A stretch of DNA of 64,000 nt from positions 45,728-109,727 of the forward strand of contig JADJUC010000030.1 in NCBI GenBank assembly GCA_016710885.1. The letters are read 5' to 3'. The DNA comes from Candidatus Proximibacter danicus. Its GTDB lineage: Bacteria > Pseudomonadota > Gammaproteobacteria > Burkholderiales > Rhodocyclaceae. Shown piece by piece: positions 49,623-58,636 of the stretch. The position numbers were made by a program, and so were the translations under genes. Within the stretch, counting starts at the first letter, position 1; the number at the start of each line of letters is the position of its first letter. Below the pieces are notes generated by a model. That model was not told the DNA's origin, ran no database searches, and saw nothing but the letters and a program-made list of their open reading frames with translations.

Positions 49623-49659
49623 AGCGGGCGCCCAAAACAAGGGGCGCCCGCTTTTTTTC
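49623..49659 (+). terminator. Terminator of the grpE-dnaK-dnaJ cluster
   Basis: Arms AGCGGGCGCCC/GGGCGCCCGCT with an 8-nt loop and a run of seven Ts, 20 bp after the dnaJ stop. Confidence 0.9.
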
Positions 49660-49809
49660 AAGGTTTCACCAGCATCGGCTGGATGCCAAAAACTCTGCCA
49701 AAAACTCCGCCCTCTGTAATACTCTTGTAAGACGCTTGTCAGCTTGCCGACGCATTGTGTGCATCGGATCGTCATAACCATTCAAGCAAAAAACAAAGGA
49801 GCGCCTGAA

Positions 49810-50964
49810 ATGAAATTCTTGTGCAAGGCTTTTCTGGTCGGCCTGTTAGGCACTTGGCTGAGCGCCGCAGGGGCTGCCGAGGTCGGCGTGTCCGACACCA
49901 ACATTACAATTGGCATGTCGTCACCGTTTTCCGGGCCGAACGGTGCCTATGGGCAAGACATGAAGGAAGTCATCACGGCTTATTTCGACCAGATCAACAA
50001 GGCTGGCGGCATCAACGGCCGCAAGCTGGATCTGGTGGCCCTGGACGACGGCTACGAAACCGAACGCACCGTTGCCAACAGCAAGAAACTGATCGAGGAC
50101 TCCAAAGCCTTCGCGCTCTTGCAGTACTACGGCTCAAGCCCGACAACCCAGGCCATGAATGATGTGTTCGGCCCAGCCAAGGTGCCGCTGATCGGCACCA
50201 TTTCCGGCGCCGGCACGATCCGCCAGTCGGTCAAGGAAAATCCGAACAACCGTTACATGTTCAATATCCGCGCCAGCTACGCTGACGAAACCGAAGCCAT
50301 CGTCAACCAGCTGGTTGGCCTCGGCCTGAAGAACATCGCCGTTTTCTACCAGAACGACGGCTTCGGCAAATCGGGCCTGGATGGCGCCACCTTGGCACTG
50401 AAAAGACACAACTTGGCACCGTCTGCAGTTGGCACCGTCGAGCGCAATTCGATCGATGTCGACGCTGCCGTCAAGGCCATTGCCAAGGTATCGCCTCAGG
50501 CAGTCATCATGGTGACACTGTTCAAGCCGACCACCGCTTTTGTCCGGGCCATGCGCAAGGCCGGGCAGAACCCGCAGTTCATGACGCTGTCACCAGTCGG
50601 CGCCGAGCAACTGACCAAGGACCTCGGCAACGACGCCCGTGGTGTCGGCATTTCGCAGGTCATGCCTTACCCGTTCAACGACACCACGCCGATCGTTCGC
50701 GAGTATCAGCGCGTGCTGCAGGCTAACAAGAGCACCGCTTACACTTACTACGGCATTGAGGCCTATGTCACCGCAAAGGTGATGGTTGAGGCCATTCGCA
50801 GGACTGGCAAGGATTTGACGCGCGAAAAACTGGTGCAGACCCTGGAAGGCATGTCGAACTTTGACCTCGGCGGCTATCGGGTCAACTTCTCGCCCAACGA
50901 CCGGAGCGGGTCGAAATTTGTCGACCTGACCGTCATCGGTAGTGGTGGTCGGGTGCTGCGCTGA
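49810..50964 (+). CDS. Periplasmic branched-chain amino-acid-type ABC transporter substrate-binding protein
   Basis: A 384-residue LivK-like binding protein: a cleavable signal peptide (MKFLCKAFLVGLLGTWLSA, cut near AGAAE), then a two-lobed domain with ITIGMSSPFSGPNGAYGQDM and NSKKLIEDSKAFALLQYYGS typical of Peripla_BP_6. AAAGGAG precedes the ATG at 49810. No permease or ATPase genes are adjacent, so it may be an orphan receptor used with a transporter elsewhere, or a ligand sensor for the diguanylate cyclase encoded next door. That last link is speculation. Confidence 0.85.
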   Translation: MKFLCKAFLVGLLGTWLSAAGAAEVGVSDTNITIGMSSPFSGPNGAYGQDMKEVITAYFDQINKAGGINGRKLDLVALDDGYETERTVANSKKLIEDSKAFALLQYYGSSPTTQAMNDVFGPAKVPLIGTISGAGTIRQSVKENPNNRYMFNIRASYADETEAIVNQLVGLGLKNIAVFYQNDGFGKSGLDGATLALKRHNLAPSAVGTVERNSIDVDAAVKAIAKVSPQAVIMVTLFKPTTAFVRAMRKAGQNPQFMTLSPVGAEQLTKDLGNDARGVGISQVMPYPFNDTTPIVREYQRVLQANKSTAYTYYGIEAYVTAKVMVEAIRRTGKDLTREKLVQTLEGMSNFDLGGYRVNFSPNDRSGSKFVDLTVIGSGGRVLR

Positions 50965-51173
50965 TCCGACACCGCCCACCAGAGAAGCCCGGGGCTTTGG
51001 GGGCGGCGGGGGCTGCAATGGCCAAGCGCCCGTGCTTAACCCACCGCAAAGAAAAAGACCTTAACTGAACGGCATTACCGCGACAGCGGGCTTTTTTTCG
51101 CCCGCAGGTTGCTGGAGGATCACAACTTGAGGCAAGATGGGCCATCGGCGAGATAAAGAAAAGCTCAGGCGCC

Positions 51174-53435
51174 ATGCGTATCCTGCTTCTTGACCTTGAA
51201 CCAACTGCACGAAAATCCTTGGCCAAGGCCGTTCACTGGCTGTCCAACGGTGGCGAAGTCTGGCCGTTCAGAACAGTGGAAGCAGCGGTCAAGCAACTGG
51301 ATGACCGTGATACCGATTTTCAACTGACGATCATCGGTGGCGACGATGGCGATCAACTCCTCGGCGCCTTCACTGCCCTCGCCGCGACCGGCAACATTCC
51401 ACCCACATTGATCGTCAGCGCCTGCACATCGGTTGAGGCGGCCATCGGCCTGCTCAAGGCCGGCGCTGAAGATTTCATTGTGCGAGATGCCGAGGACGAC
51501 TGGATCCGCCGACTCCCGGACGAAGCGGCAGCCATCGTCAGTCGCTCACAGAGTCAGCGTTTGCGTAACCGCCTCGATGCGGATCTGCGCGAAAGCCAGC
51601 GGCGACTGATGCAGATCGTCGATGGCTCGTCGGTCGCCATGTTCGTGATCGACCACCGCCACCATGTCACGCACTGGAACCGGGCCTGCGAAATACTCAC
51701 GAGGATCGCCACCAGCGATATTGTTGGCACAAACCAGCAGTGGCGTGCCTTCTATTCAGAAGAACGCCCGTGCATGGCCGATCTGGTGCTGGATGGTGCC
51801 ATCGAGGCCCGTGTCGCCCAGTATTACGGCAACAAGGGTTATCGCAGCTCGGCGGTACTGGCCGGCACTTATGAGGCTGAGGATTTTTTCCCCAACTTTG
51901 GCGACGGTGGCCGCTGGCTGTATTTCACCGCAGCACCGTTGAAAGACGACCACGGTCGCGTCATCGGCGCGATCGAAACCCTGCAGGACATTACCGAACA
52001 GAAGCGCGCCAAGGAAGCATTGCGGGAAAACGAAACACTCCTGCGCCAGATCATCGAGTGCAGTTCTGTCGCCACGTTTGTGATCAATGAGAAACACGAA
52101 GTCACCCACTGGAACCGCGCCTGCGAGATTCTGCTTGGCCGCAAAGCCGATACGGCAATAGGCACCCGATCTTTGGCGCGCGAGGTCTACCACCATGACC
52201 GACCTGTCCTCGCCGACCTTGTTCTGCAGGGATCCAGTGATGCTGTCATTGCCCTGTACTACGAAGGGCGCTACCGAAAATCAGCGATTACGGACGGGAT
52301 TTTCGAAGTGGAAGACCTGTTCCCCGACCTGCCGGGCGGAGAACGTTGGCTACATTTTGCGGCAGCGCCTCTGCGCAATGACGACGGCCAGACCATAGGT
52401 GCCATCGAAACGCTGATTGACATCACCGAACGCAAACACGCGGAAGAGCGAATGCTCGAAAGCGAGCAGCGCCTTGCACAAATCATCGACGGCTCTGCCG
52501 TAGCGACCTTCGTGATTGATCGCGAGCATCGCGTAACCCACTGGAATCAGGCCTGCGCCGCACTGACCGGGCTGCCGACGAGCGAACTGATCGGTACAAA
52601 CCAGCAGTGGCGTGCCTTCTATGCCGACGAACGTCCGTGCATGGCTGATTTGGTGCTGGACGGAGCCATGGAAGCGCGGGTCGCCCAATACTATGGCGGC
52701 AAAAAGTACCACCGTTCGCTGGTCGTCAAGGGCGGGTTTGAGGCCGAAGATTTTTTTGCCAATTTCGGCAGCAACGGTCGCTGGCTCTACTTCACGGCGG
52801 CGCCGTTACGCAATTCGCAGGGCGAGGTCATCGGTGCCATCGAAACCCTTCAGGACATCACCGAGCAGAAAAGTGCTGAAGAGAACCTGCGCCAGAGCGA
52901 AGAGCGCTATCGGGTACTGTCGATCACCGACGGCATGACCCAACTCTACAATGCCCGGCATTTTGCCCAGCGGCTGCGTGAGGAAATGGAGCGCGCGGAA
53001 CGCTATCAGCATCCGCTGGCCTTGATGGTGCTGGATGTCGACAATTTCAAGATGTTCAACGACACGTGGGGGCATGTAGAAGGTGACCAGGTGTTGATAC
53101 GTCTGGCCAAAAGCATCAACCAATGCCTGCGACGCACCGATCAGGCCTTCCGCTATGGCGGAGAGGAATTCGTCGCACTTCTGCCGGAGTCAAACATGGA
53201 AATGGCCGAGGCGGCAGCTGAACGGGTACGTGCAACCTTTGCTGGCGCGGAGATCTGCCCAGTGCCAAACCAGCCGGTTCAGTGCACGGCCAGTATCGGC
53301 GTGACCACCTTTGTTCCGGGTGAAAGCCCGCGGGATTTCGTCGCCCGTGCCGACAGCGGCACCTATGAAGCCAAGCGGCAGGGAAAGAACCGCGTGATCC
53401 GGATCACGCCGAAGAGCGCGGATTTCGAAATCTGA
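51174..53435 (+). CDS. Diguanylate cyclase with receiver-like N-terminus and three PAS domains
   Basis: A 753-residue signalling protein. Residues 1-130 resemble a response-regulator receiver but lack a clear phospho-Asp setting. Three PAS repeats follow (about 140-275, 285-420, 430-565), each with a THWNRAC-type core and a GAIETLQDIT end. The GGDEF domain (580-745) has an intact active site RYGGEEF (662-666) and a canonical inhibitory I-site RRTD (653-656), so it should make c-di-GMP with product inhibition. PAS 1 and 3 are unusually alike (shared NQQWRAFY, RPCMADLVLDGA, EARVAQYYG), indicating recent internal duplication. No membrane helices, so a cytosolic sensor; the ligand is unknown. Confidence 0.92.
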   Translation: MRILLLDLEPTARKSLAKAVHWLSNGGEVWPFRTVEAAVKQLDDRDTDFQLTIIGGDDGDQLLGAFTALAATGNIPPTLIVSACTSVEAAIGLLKAGAEDFIVRDAEDDWIRRLPDEAAAIVSRSQSQRLRNRLDADLRESQRRLMQIVDGSSVAMFVIDHRHHVTHWNRACEILTRIATSDIVGTNQQWRAFYSEERPCMADLVLDGAIEARVAQYYGNKGYRSSAVLAGTYEAEDFFPNFGDGGRWLYFTAAPLKDDHGRVIGAIETLQDITEQKRAKEALRENETLLRQIIECSSVATFVINEKHEVTHWNRACEILLGRKADTAIGTRSLAREVYHHDRPVLADLVLQGSSDAVIALYYEGRYRKSAITDGIFEVEDLFPDLPGGERWLHFAAAPLRNDDGQTIGAIETLIDITERKHAEERMLESEQRLAQIIDGSAVATFVIDREHRVTHWNQACAALTGLPTSELIGTNQQWRAFYADERPCMADLVLDGAMEARVAQYYGGKKYHRSLVVKGGFEAEDFFANFGSNGRWLYFTAAPLRNSQGEVIGAIETLQDITEQKSAEENLRQSEERYRVLSITDGMTQLYNARHFAQRLREEMERAERYQHPLALMVLDVDNFKMFNDTWGHVEGDQVLIRLAKSINQCLRRTDQAFRYGGEEFVALLPESNMEMAEAAAERVRATFAGAEICPVPNQPVQCTASIGVTTFVPGESPRDFVARADSGTYEAKRQGKNRVIRITPKSADFEI

Positions 53436-53481
53436 TCACGCCCCCCAAGAGCACTTCTCGCAGAGCGCGAAGTGCTTAGCT

Positions 53482-53579
53482 AGGCGCACCCCAAGAGTAC
53501 TTATTCGTGAAGGGCTGCCGCCCTTCACTCAGGCGCACCCCAAGAGTACTTATTCGTGAAGGGCTGTCGCCCTTCACTC
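53482..53579. repeat. Tandem 49-bp repeat, two copies, each with a 9-bp hairpin
   Basis: The unit starting AGGCGCACCCCAAGAGTAC occurs at 53482-53530 and 53531-53579 and differs at one position (C or T in the hairpin loop). Each holds the perfect palindrome GTGAAGGGC/GCCCTTCAC. It lies between the converging diguanylate cyclase and cysS genes, overlaps the last base pairs of the cysS stop codon, and probably serves as a two-way terminator. A degenerate third unit may precede it (CCCCCAAGAGCACTTC with its own stem, 53445-53480). Confidence 0.9.
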
Positions 53580-54957
53580 AGGCGCGTCGCCAGGTCGTTC
53601 CCTGCGCCGAGTCTTCGAGCACGATGCCCGCCGCTGTGAGTTCGGCACGAATCCGGTCGGCTTCGGCAAAATCCCTGGTTTTTTTGGCGGCAGTACGGGC
53701 CGCAATCAGCGCATTGATCTGCTCGGACGACAATTCACCTTCGCCTGCCGGCGTCGCCTGCAAAAAGCTCACCGGATCCCGCGCCAGCAACCCGAGAATA
53801 CCGGCCAGCGCCTTCAACTGAGCGGCCACAACCGGATCACGGCTGCGATTGACTTCACCCGCCAGATCAAAGAGCACGGCGACAGCCTCCGACGTATTGA
53901 AATCATCGTTGAGCGCCGCACGGAAACGCTGCGCGTGAGGCTCGTTCCAGTCGGGTTCTGCTACCACGGCTTCTACACCCTTGAGTGCGGTGTAAAGGCG
54001 GGTCAAGGCATGGCGAGCATCGTCGAGATGCACATCCGAATAATTCAGCGGGCTACGGTAATGCGCACGCAAAATGAAGAAACGCACGACTTCCGCATCG
54101 TATTTCTTCAAAACCTCGCGAATGGTGAAGAAATTACCCAGCGATTTCGACATCTTTTCGTCATCGATGCGAACAAAGCCGTTGTGCATCCAGTAATTCA
54201 CGAACGTACAGGCATGCGCGCCCTCGGACTGGGCGATCTCGTTCTCGTGATGCGGGAACTGGAGATCCTGACCGCCACCGTGGATGTCGAAATGCTTGCC
54301 GAGAAGATCGGAACTCATCGCCGAACACTCGATATGCCAGCCCGGCCGACCATTACCCCAAGGCGAAGCCCAGAAGGGTTCGCCCTCCTTGGCATGTTTC
54401 CAGAGCACGAAATCCAGCGGGTCCTGCTTCGCCGAGTCCGCGCCGACCTCGACGCGCTCGCCGGCACGAAGATCGTCGAGCGTTTTGCCGGAGAGCTTGC
54501 CGTAGCCGGGGAACTTGCGTACCGAGAAGTTAACGTCGCCATCGCCGGCCTTGTACGCCAGCCCGTTTTCTTCGAGGGTCCCGATCATGTCCAGCATCTG
54601 CGGCACATAATCGGTCGCCCGCGGCTCGAATGAAGGTTTTTCGACCCCCAGAGCCGCCGCATCCTCGTTCATGAAGGCAATGAAACGATCGGTCAGTGCG
54701 CCAATCGTTTCGTTGTTTTCCAGCGCCCGCTTGATGATCTTGTCGTCAATATCGGTGATATTGCGCACATAGGTGACATCGAGTCCGCTGGCCTTCAGCC
54801 AGCGCTGCACCATGTCGAAAACAACGAGTACGCGGGCATGCCCAAGATGACAATAATCATAAACAGTCATCCCGCAGACATACATGCGGACATGCCCGGG
54901 TTGGATTGGGACAAAATCCTGCTTTTCGCGGGTCAGCGTGTTGTAGATTTTAAGCAT
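53578..54957 (-). CDS. cysS: Cysteinyl-tRNA synthetase
   Basis: A 459-residue class I synthetase that charges tRNA-Cys. HIGH-type motif CHLGHARV near residue 37, KMSKSLGN near residue 267, and zinc-ligand residues in MYVCGMTVYD and the GWHIECSAM region. The C-terminal anticodon-binding domain ends GTTWRRA. Length is standard. The stop lies inside the tandem repeat. Confidence 0.97.
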   Translation of the reverse strand: MLKIYNTLTREKQDFVPIQPGHVRMYVCGMTVYDYCHLGHARVLVVFDMVQRWLKASGLDVTYVRNITDIDDKIIKRALENNETIGALTDRFIAFMNEDAAALGVEKPSFEPRATDYVPQMLDMIGTLEENGLAYKAGDGDVNFSVRKFPGYGKLSGKTLDDLRAGERVEVGADSAKQDPLDFVLWKHAKEGEPFWASPWGNGRPGWHIECSAMSSDLLGKHFDIHGGGQDLQFPHHENEIAQSEGAHACTFVNYWMHNGFVRIDDEKMSKSLGNFFTIREVLKKYDAEVVRFFILRAHYRSPLNYSDVHLDDARHALTRLYTALKGVEAVVAEPDWNEPHAQRFRAALNDDFNTSEAVAVLFDLAGEVNRSRDPVVAAQLKALAGILGLLARDPVSFLQATPAGEGELSSEQINALIAARTAAKKTRDFAEADRIRAELTAAGIVLEDSAQGTTWRRA

Positions 54958-55127
54958 CTGGCGGGTTCGCTCTGATGCCCCTCGGCGGGCGCCGGGAGCC
55001 GTTTTCGCGGTATCTGAGGAGAGGTCGGAAATTGGCTACGAAGTTTGGGTTTCGCAGCGCTTCTTGTTAGAATTGATCGATTGCAAGCTTGATCGCGTAA
55101 CTCAACTTGGCGAAGTATACCACATCG

Positions 55128-56219
55128 ATGCCCTCCAGCCTCCCGACACACCGCCCGACTGCCCGCCTGCCAGCCTTGCTCGTTGCCCTCGCACTGTGCT
55201 TTGCAGCCCCGCTGGCCCGCGCCGACAATCTTGCCGACATCCAGAAATTGATCAAATCCGGGCAATACCCGCAGGCGCTCGAAAAAACCGATGCCTACAT
55301 CGCTGGCAAGCCCAAGGATGCCCAGGGCCGTTTTCTCAAGGGGCTGATTCTCACCGAGATGAATCGCCCGGCTGACGCCATCGCCGTCTTCACGAGGCTG
55401 ACCGAAGACTACCCGGAGTTGCCCGAGCCGTATAACAACCTGGCCGTGCTCTACGCCCAGCAGAAGCAGTACGACAAGGCCCGCACCGCCCTCGAGATGG
55501 CAATAAGGACTCACCCGGCCTACGCCATCGCCTACGAAAACCTTGGTGATGTCTATGCCAAGCTCGCCAGCCAGGCTTACGATAAGGCGCTGCAACTCGA
55601 CTCATCAAACTCCGCCGCCCAAGGCAAGCTGTCGTTGATTCGCGACCTGATCAGCACCGGCACCCGCCCGGGCAGCAAACCCGTCGTTGCCGCCGCGAAA
55701 CCCAGCGAGCCGGTCAAGGTAGCCGCCGCAGAACCGCCAAAGCCAGCCGCTACGGTCGTGCCGATTGCCCCCCCACCGCCGGCCCCCGTCGTCAGTGGCC
55801 CGGCAAAGCCAGTTGAACCGACAAAGGCAACCGAGAAGCCGGCAACCACGGCGCCAGGCAAGCAGGCCAGCGACACTGCCAGCACCGAATCCGAGATCGT
55901 CAGCGCCGTTCAAGGCTGGGCTGCGGCCTGGTCGAAGAAGGACGTAAAGACCTACCTTGGCCACTACGCGCCAGATTTCCAGACTCCCAACGGCATGCCC
56001 CGCAAGGCATGGGAAACCGAGCGCCAGCAGCGCATCGACAAGCCCGGCAAGATTCAGGTCAGCGTTGCCGACGTCAAGGTTTCACTGAACGGCGACAAAG
56101 CCACGGTCAAGTTCCGCCAGGACTACAAATCAGCGACGCTTAACTCGTCTGCAGGCAAGACCCTGGTTCTGATCCGTGTCGGTGGCAAATGGCTGATCCA
56201 GCAGGAACGCGTCGGCTGA
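55128..56219 (+). CDS. Secreted TPR protein with NTF2-like C-terminal domain
   Basis: A 363-residue protein with an N-terminal signal peptide (LPALLVALALCFAAPLARA), three or more tetratricopeptide repeats at about residues 35-185 (for example PEPYNNLAVLYAQQKQYDKA), a Pro/Ala-rich linker, and a C-terminal NTF2/SnoaL-like domain (about 265-363: AWSKKDVKTYLGHYAPDF ... VKFRQDYKS). The same C-terminal domain type ends the next gene, an L,D-transpeptidase, and the stop overlaps that gene's start (TGATG), so the two probably work together in the periplasm. ATG at 55128 was chosen over a TTG seven codons upstream. Confidence 0.85.
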   Translation: MPSSLPTHRPTARLPALLVALALCFAAPLARADNLADIQKLIKSGQYPQALEKTDAYIAGKPKDAQGRFLKGLILTEMNRPADAIAVFTRLTEDYPELPEPYNNLAVLYAQQKQYDKARTALEMAIRTHPAYAIAYENLGDVYAKLASQAYDKALQLDSSNSAAQGKLSLIRDLISTGTRPGSKPVVAAAKPSEPVKVAAAEPPKPAATVVPIAPPPPAPVVSGPAKPVEPTKATEKPATTAPGKQASDTASTESEIVSAVQGWAAAWSKKDVKTYLGHYAPDFQTPNGMPRKAWETERQQRIDKPGKIQVSVADVKVSLNGDKATVKFRQDYKSATLNSSAGKTLVLIRVGGKWLIQQERVG

Positions 56220-57427
56220 TGCGGCGATTTGCCTTCGGTGGTCTGTTACTGACCATCGTTGCCGTCGGTCCCGCCCTCCCCGTTCCCGGCAGGTCGGGAG
56301 CGGCCGCCCCTCCCCCGATCTATACCGATTCCGGCATTGAGGCGCAGCTCGTGCGCATCTATGCCGCCATCGAGAAAAACCGGCTCGACCAGGCAATGAA
56401 CCTGACCGAGTCACTGCTGCACCAGCACCCGAATTTCCGACTCGCACACTTGATCCGGGGCGACCTGCTCCTGGCGCGCTCGCGCCCCATCTCCAACCTC
56501 GGCAATGCCACCAACGCTCCAGCCGAGCGCCTGGCAGACTTGCGCGAAGAGGCCGTGGCGCGTCTTCAGGCGAACCGCAAAAAACCTGCCGACAATACCG
56601 TGCCGCGCTACCTGCTGCAGATGCAGCCGGACCAGAAATATGCGGTGGTTGTCGACACCCAGAAAGCCAGGCTTTACCTCTACCAGAACGAAAATGGACG
56701 CCCCCGTTTCGTTGCCGACTACTACATCAGCCACGGCAAGCTGGGCTCCGAGAAAGCACGCGAGGGCGACAAGAAGACCCCGGTCGGCGTCTACCACGTC
56801 ACCACCAGCCTGCCACGCCAGAAGCTCACCGACTTCTACGGCAGTGGCGCCTTTCCGATCAATTACCCGAACGAGTGGGACAAGCGGCAGGGCCGCAAGG
56901 GACACGGCATCTGGCTGCACGGCACGCCGTCGGACACCTTCTCGCGCCCGCCGAAAGCTTCCGACGGCTGCGTGGTGCTCTCCAACCAGGATCTCGACGC
57001 ACTGGCCAAGAACCTGCAACCCGGCCTGACACCGGTGATCATCAGCAACGATATCGAATGGCTCTCGTTGGACGACTGGCAGGCCGAACGCAACGCGCTC
57101 AACAAGAACCTCGACGCATGGCGTACCGACTGGGAAAGCGGTGACACGGACCGCTTCCTTCGCCATTACTCGAAAAAATTCCAGTCCGGAAAACAAGGCT
57201 TCGACGCCTTCGCCCAGCAAAAACGCCAGGTCAACGCCGGCAAGGAATGGATCAAGGTCAAGACCGACAATCTTTCCATGTTCCGCAACCCGGGCAAGGA
57301 TGAACTCGTCGTCGTCACCTTCGAGCAGGATTACCGCAGCAACAACCTTTCCAACCAAATGAAGAAACGCCAGTACTGGATCCGCGAGGACGGTACCTGG
57401 AAAATCGTTTACGAAGGAGCCGCCTGA
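56219..57427 (+). CDS. L,D-transpeptidase (YkuD family) with NTF2-like C-terminal domain
   Basis: A 402-residue periplasmic enzyme that makes 3-3 peptidoglycan cross-links or attaches proteins to the wall. N-terminal signal segment from MRRFAFGGLLL; YkuD domain at about residues 135-275 with the catalytic site HGTPSDTF then ASDGCVVLSN, where the usual SHGC is SDGC but the nucleophilic Cys is present. The C-terminal ~110 residues form an NTF2-like domain as in the upstream TPR protein. ATG at 56219 overlaps the upstream TGA, and its own TGA overlaps the next ATG, so translation is coupled in this operon. Confidence 0.9.
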   Translation: MRRFAFGGLLLTIVAVGPALPVPGRSGAAAPPPIYTDSGIEAQLVRIYAAIEKNRLDQAMNLTESLLHQHPNFRLAHLIRGDLLLARSRPISNLGNATNAPAERLADLREEAVARLQANRKKPADNTVPRYLLQMQPDQKYAVVVDTQKARLYLYQNENGRPRFVADYYISHGKLGSEKAREGDKKTPVGVYHVTTSLPRQKLTDFYGSGAFPINYPNEWDKRQGRKGHGIWLHGTPSDTFSRPPKASDGCVVLSNQDLDALAKNLQPGLTPVIISNDIEWLSLDDWQAERNALNKNLDAWRTDWESGDTDRFLRHYSKKFQSGKQGFDAFAQQKRQVNAGKEWIKVKTDNLSMFRNPGKDELVVVTFEQDYRSNNLSNQMKKRQYWIREDGTWKIVYEGAA

Positions 57428-57993
57428 TGTTGAAACACGTTTCCCTACTCGCCGCGGGGCTTGCGCTGTCGGTCGCCGCCTGGGCCGGTCCCAAGGTCGA
57501 AATGCAGACGACGCTCGGACGCATTGTCATTGAGCTCAACCAGGACAAGGCCCCCATCTCGACGCAGAATTTTCTCGCCTATACCAAGGAAAACTTCTAC
57601 ACCGACACGGTCTTCCACCGCGTCATCCCTGGATTCATGATCCAGGGCGGTGGTTTCAACAAGGAGATGGAGCAGAAAGCCACCAAGACGCCCATCGCCA
57701 ACGAAGCCAAGAACGGGCTGAAGAATGCACGCGGCACCATCGCCATGGCCCGCACCAACGATCCGCAGTCAGCAACGGCCCAGTTCTTCATCAACCACAA
57801 GGACAACACGCCGCTCGACTTCCCCTCGCGTGACGGCTGGGGCTATGCCGTATTCGGCAAGGTCGTCGAAGGCATGGACGTGGTCGACAAGATTGCAGCG
57901 GTCCCGACCGGCCCGTTCAACCGCTTCTTCCCGACGGATGTGCCCATCGACCCCGTCGTCATCAAATCCGTAAAAGTCATTTCTGAAAAGTAA
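57427..57993 (+). CDS. Periplasmic peptidyl-prolyl cis-trans isomerase (cyclophilin)
   Basis: A 188-residue PpiA-type cyclophilin with a signal peptide ending around SVAAWAG. Catalytic and binding residues: FHRVIPGFMIQGGG, QFFINHKDN and the GYAVFGKVVEGMDVVDKI signature. It follows the L,D-transpeptidase with a TGATG overlap. Likely folds exported proteins. Confidence 0.93.
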   Translation: MLKHVSLLAAGLALSVAAWAGPKVEMQTTLGRIVIELNQDKAPISTQNFLAYTKENFYTDTVFHRVIPGFMIQGGGFNKEMEQKATKTPIANEAKNGLKNARGTIAMARTNDPQSATAQFFINHKDNTPLDFPSRDGWGYAVFGKVVEGMDVVDKIAAVPTGPFNRFFPTDVPIDPVVIKSVKVISEK

Positions 57994-58002
57994 GGAAACT
58001 CC

Positions 58003-58500
58003 ATGTCCCTGGTTAAATTCACCACCAATCTCGGCGCCTTCACGCTCAAGCTCGACGCCGAGAAGGCCCCAAAAACTGTTGAGAATTTCCTCGCCTACGT
58101 CGCCGACGGCCACTACGACAACACCGTATTCCACCGCGTGATCAAGGGTTTCATGATCCAGGGCGGCGGTTTCGAACCGGGCATGAAGCAGAAGGAATGC
58201 CGCGCCCCGATCGACAACGAAGCCGCCAACGGCCTCAAGAACAAGCGCGGCACCGTCGCCATGGCCCGCACCGGCGACCCGCACTCGGCGACCGCCCAGT
58301 TCTTCATCAACGTCGTCGACAACGACTTCCTCGACTTCAAGTCGCCCTCCGGCAACGGCTGGGGCTACTGCGTTTTTGGCGAAATCAGCGAAGGCCTCGA
58401 CGTGGTCGACGCGATCCGCGCCGTCAAGACCGGCAACAGCGGTTTCCATCAGGACGTTCCGGTGGAAGACGTAATCATCGAGAAGGCCGAGGCGGTTTGA
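58003..58500 (+). CDS. ppiB: Cytoplasmic peptidyl-prolyl cis-trans isomerase B
   Basis: A 165-residue cyclophilin without a signal peptide, 9 bp downstream of the periplasmic paralogue. Motifs FHRVIKGFMIQGGGFEPGM, SATAQFFINV and YCVFGEISEGLDVVD are complete. The pair looks like a duplication with subcellular specialisation. Confidence 0.95.
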   Translation: MSLVKFTTNLGAFTLKLDAEKAPKTVENFLAYVADGHYDNTVFHRVIKGFMIQGGGFEPGMKQKECRAPIDNEAANGLKNKRGTVAMARTGDPHSATAQFFINVVDNDFLDFKSPSGNGWGYCVFGEISEGLDVVDAIRAVKTGNSGFHQDVPVEDVIIEKAEAV

Positions 58501-58517
58501 TCCTCGGCCATGCGCCC

Positions 58518-58605
58518 TTCGATACAGCCGCTGCGCGGCTTACTCAGGACGAACGGTGCGCGAACTCCGTTCGTGGTGAGTAACCCGCAATGCGGGTGTA
58601 TCGAA
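58518..58605. repeat. Large imperfect palindromic intergenic element
   Basis: Nested inverted repeats: outer TTCGATACA/TGTATCGAA, then TTACTCA/TGAGTAA, then ACGAACGG/CCGTTCGT, with two side hairpins (AGCCGC/GCGGCT and ACCCGC/GCGGGT). The whole folds into a branched cruciform between ppiB and lpxH. It strongly resembles dispersed REP/BIME-like elements of proteobacteria and may terminate or stabilise the transcript. Confidence 0.8.
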
Positions 58606-58636
58606 CCATGAACGGCGCTCTGCCGGACGATACCCC

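Noticed and set aside
50965..51173. Possible c-di-GMP riboswitch before the diguanylate cyclase gene
   Set aside because: The region has a GCGGGC/GCCCGC stem with a T-rich loop but none of the conserved GEMM core; no support for a riboswitch.
53440..53580. A CRISPR array at the tandem repeats before cysS
   Set aside because: The two units are directly adjacent with no unique spacers, and each is a hairpin; this is a simple tandem duplication.
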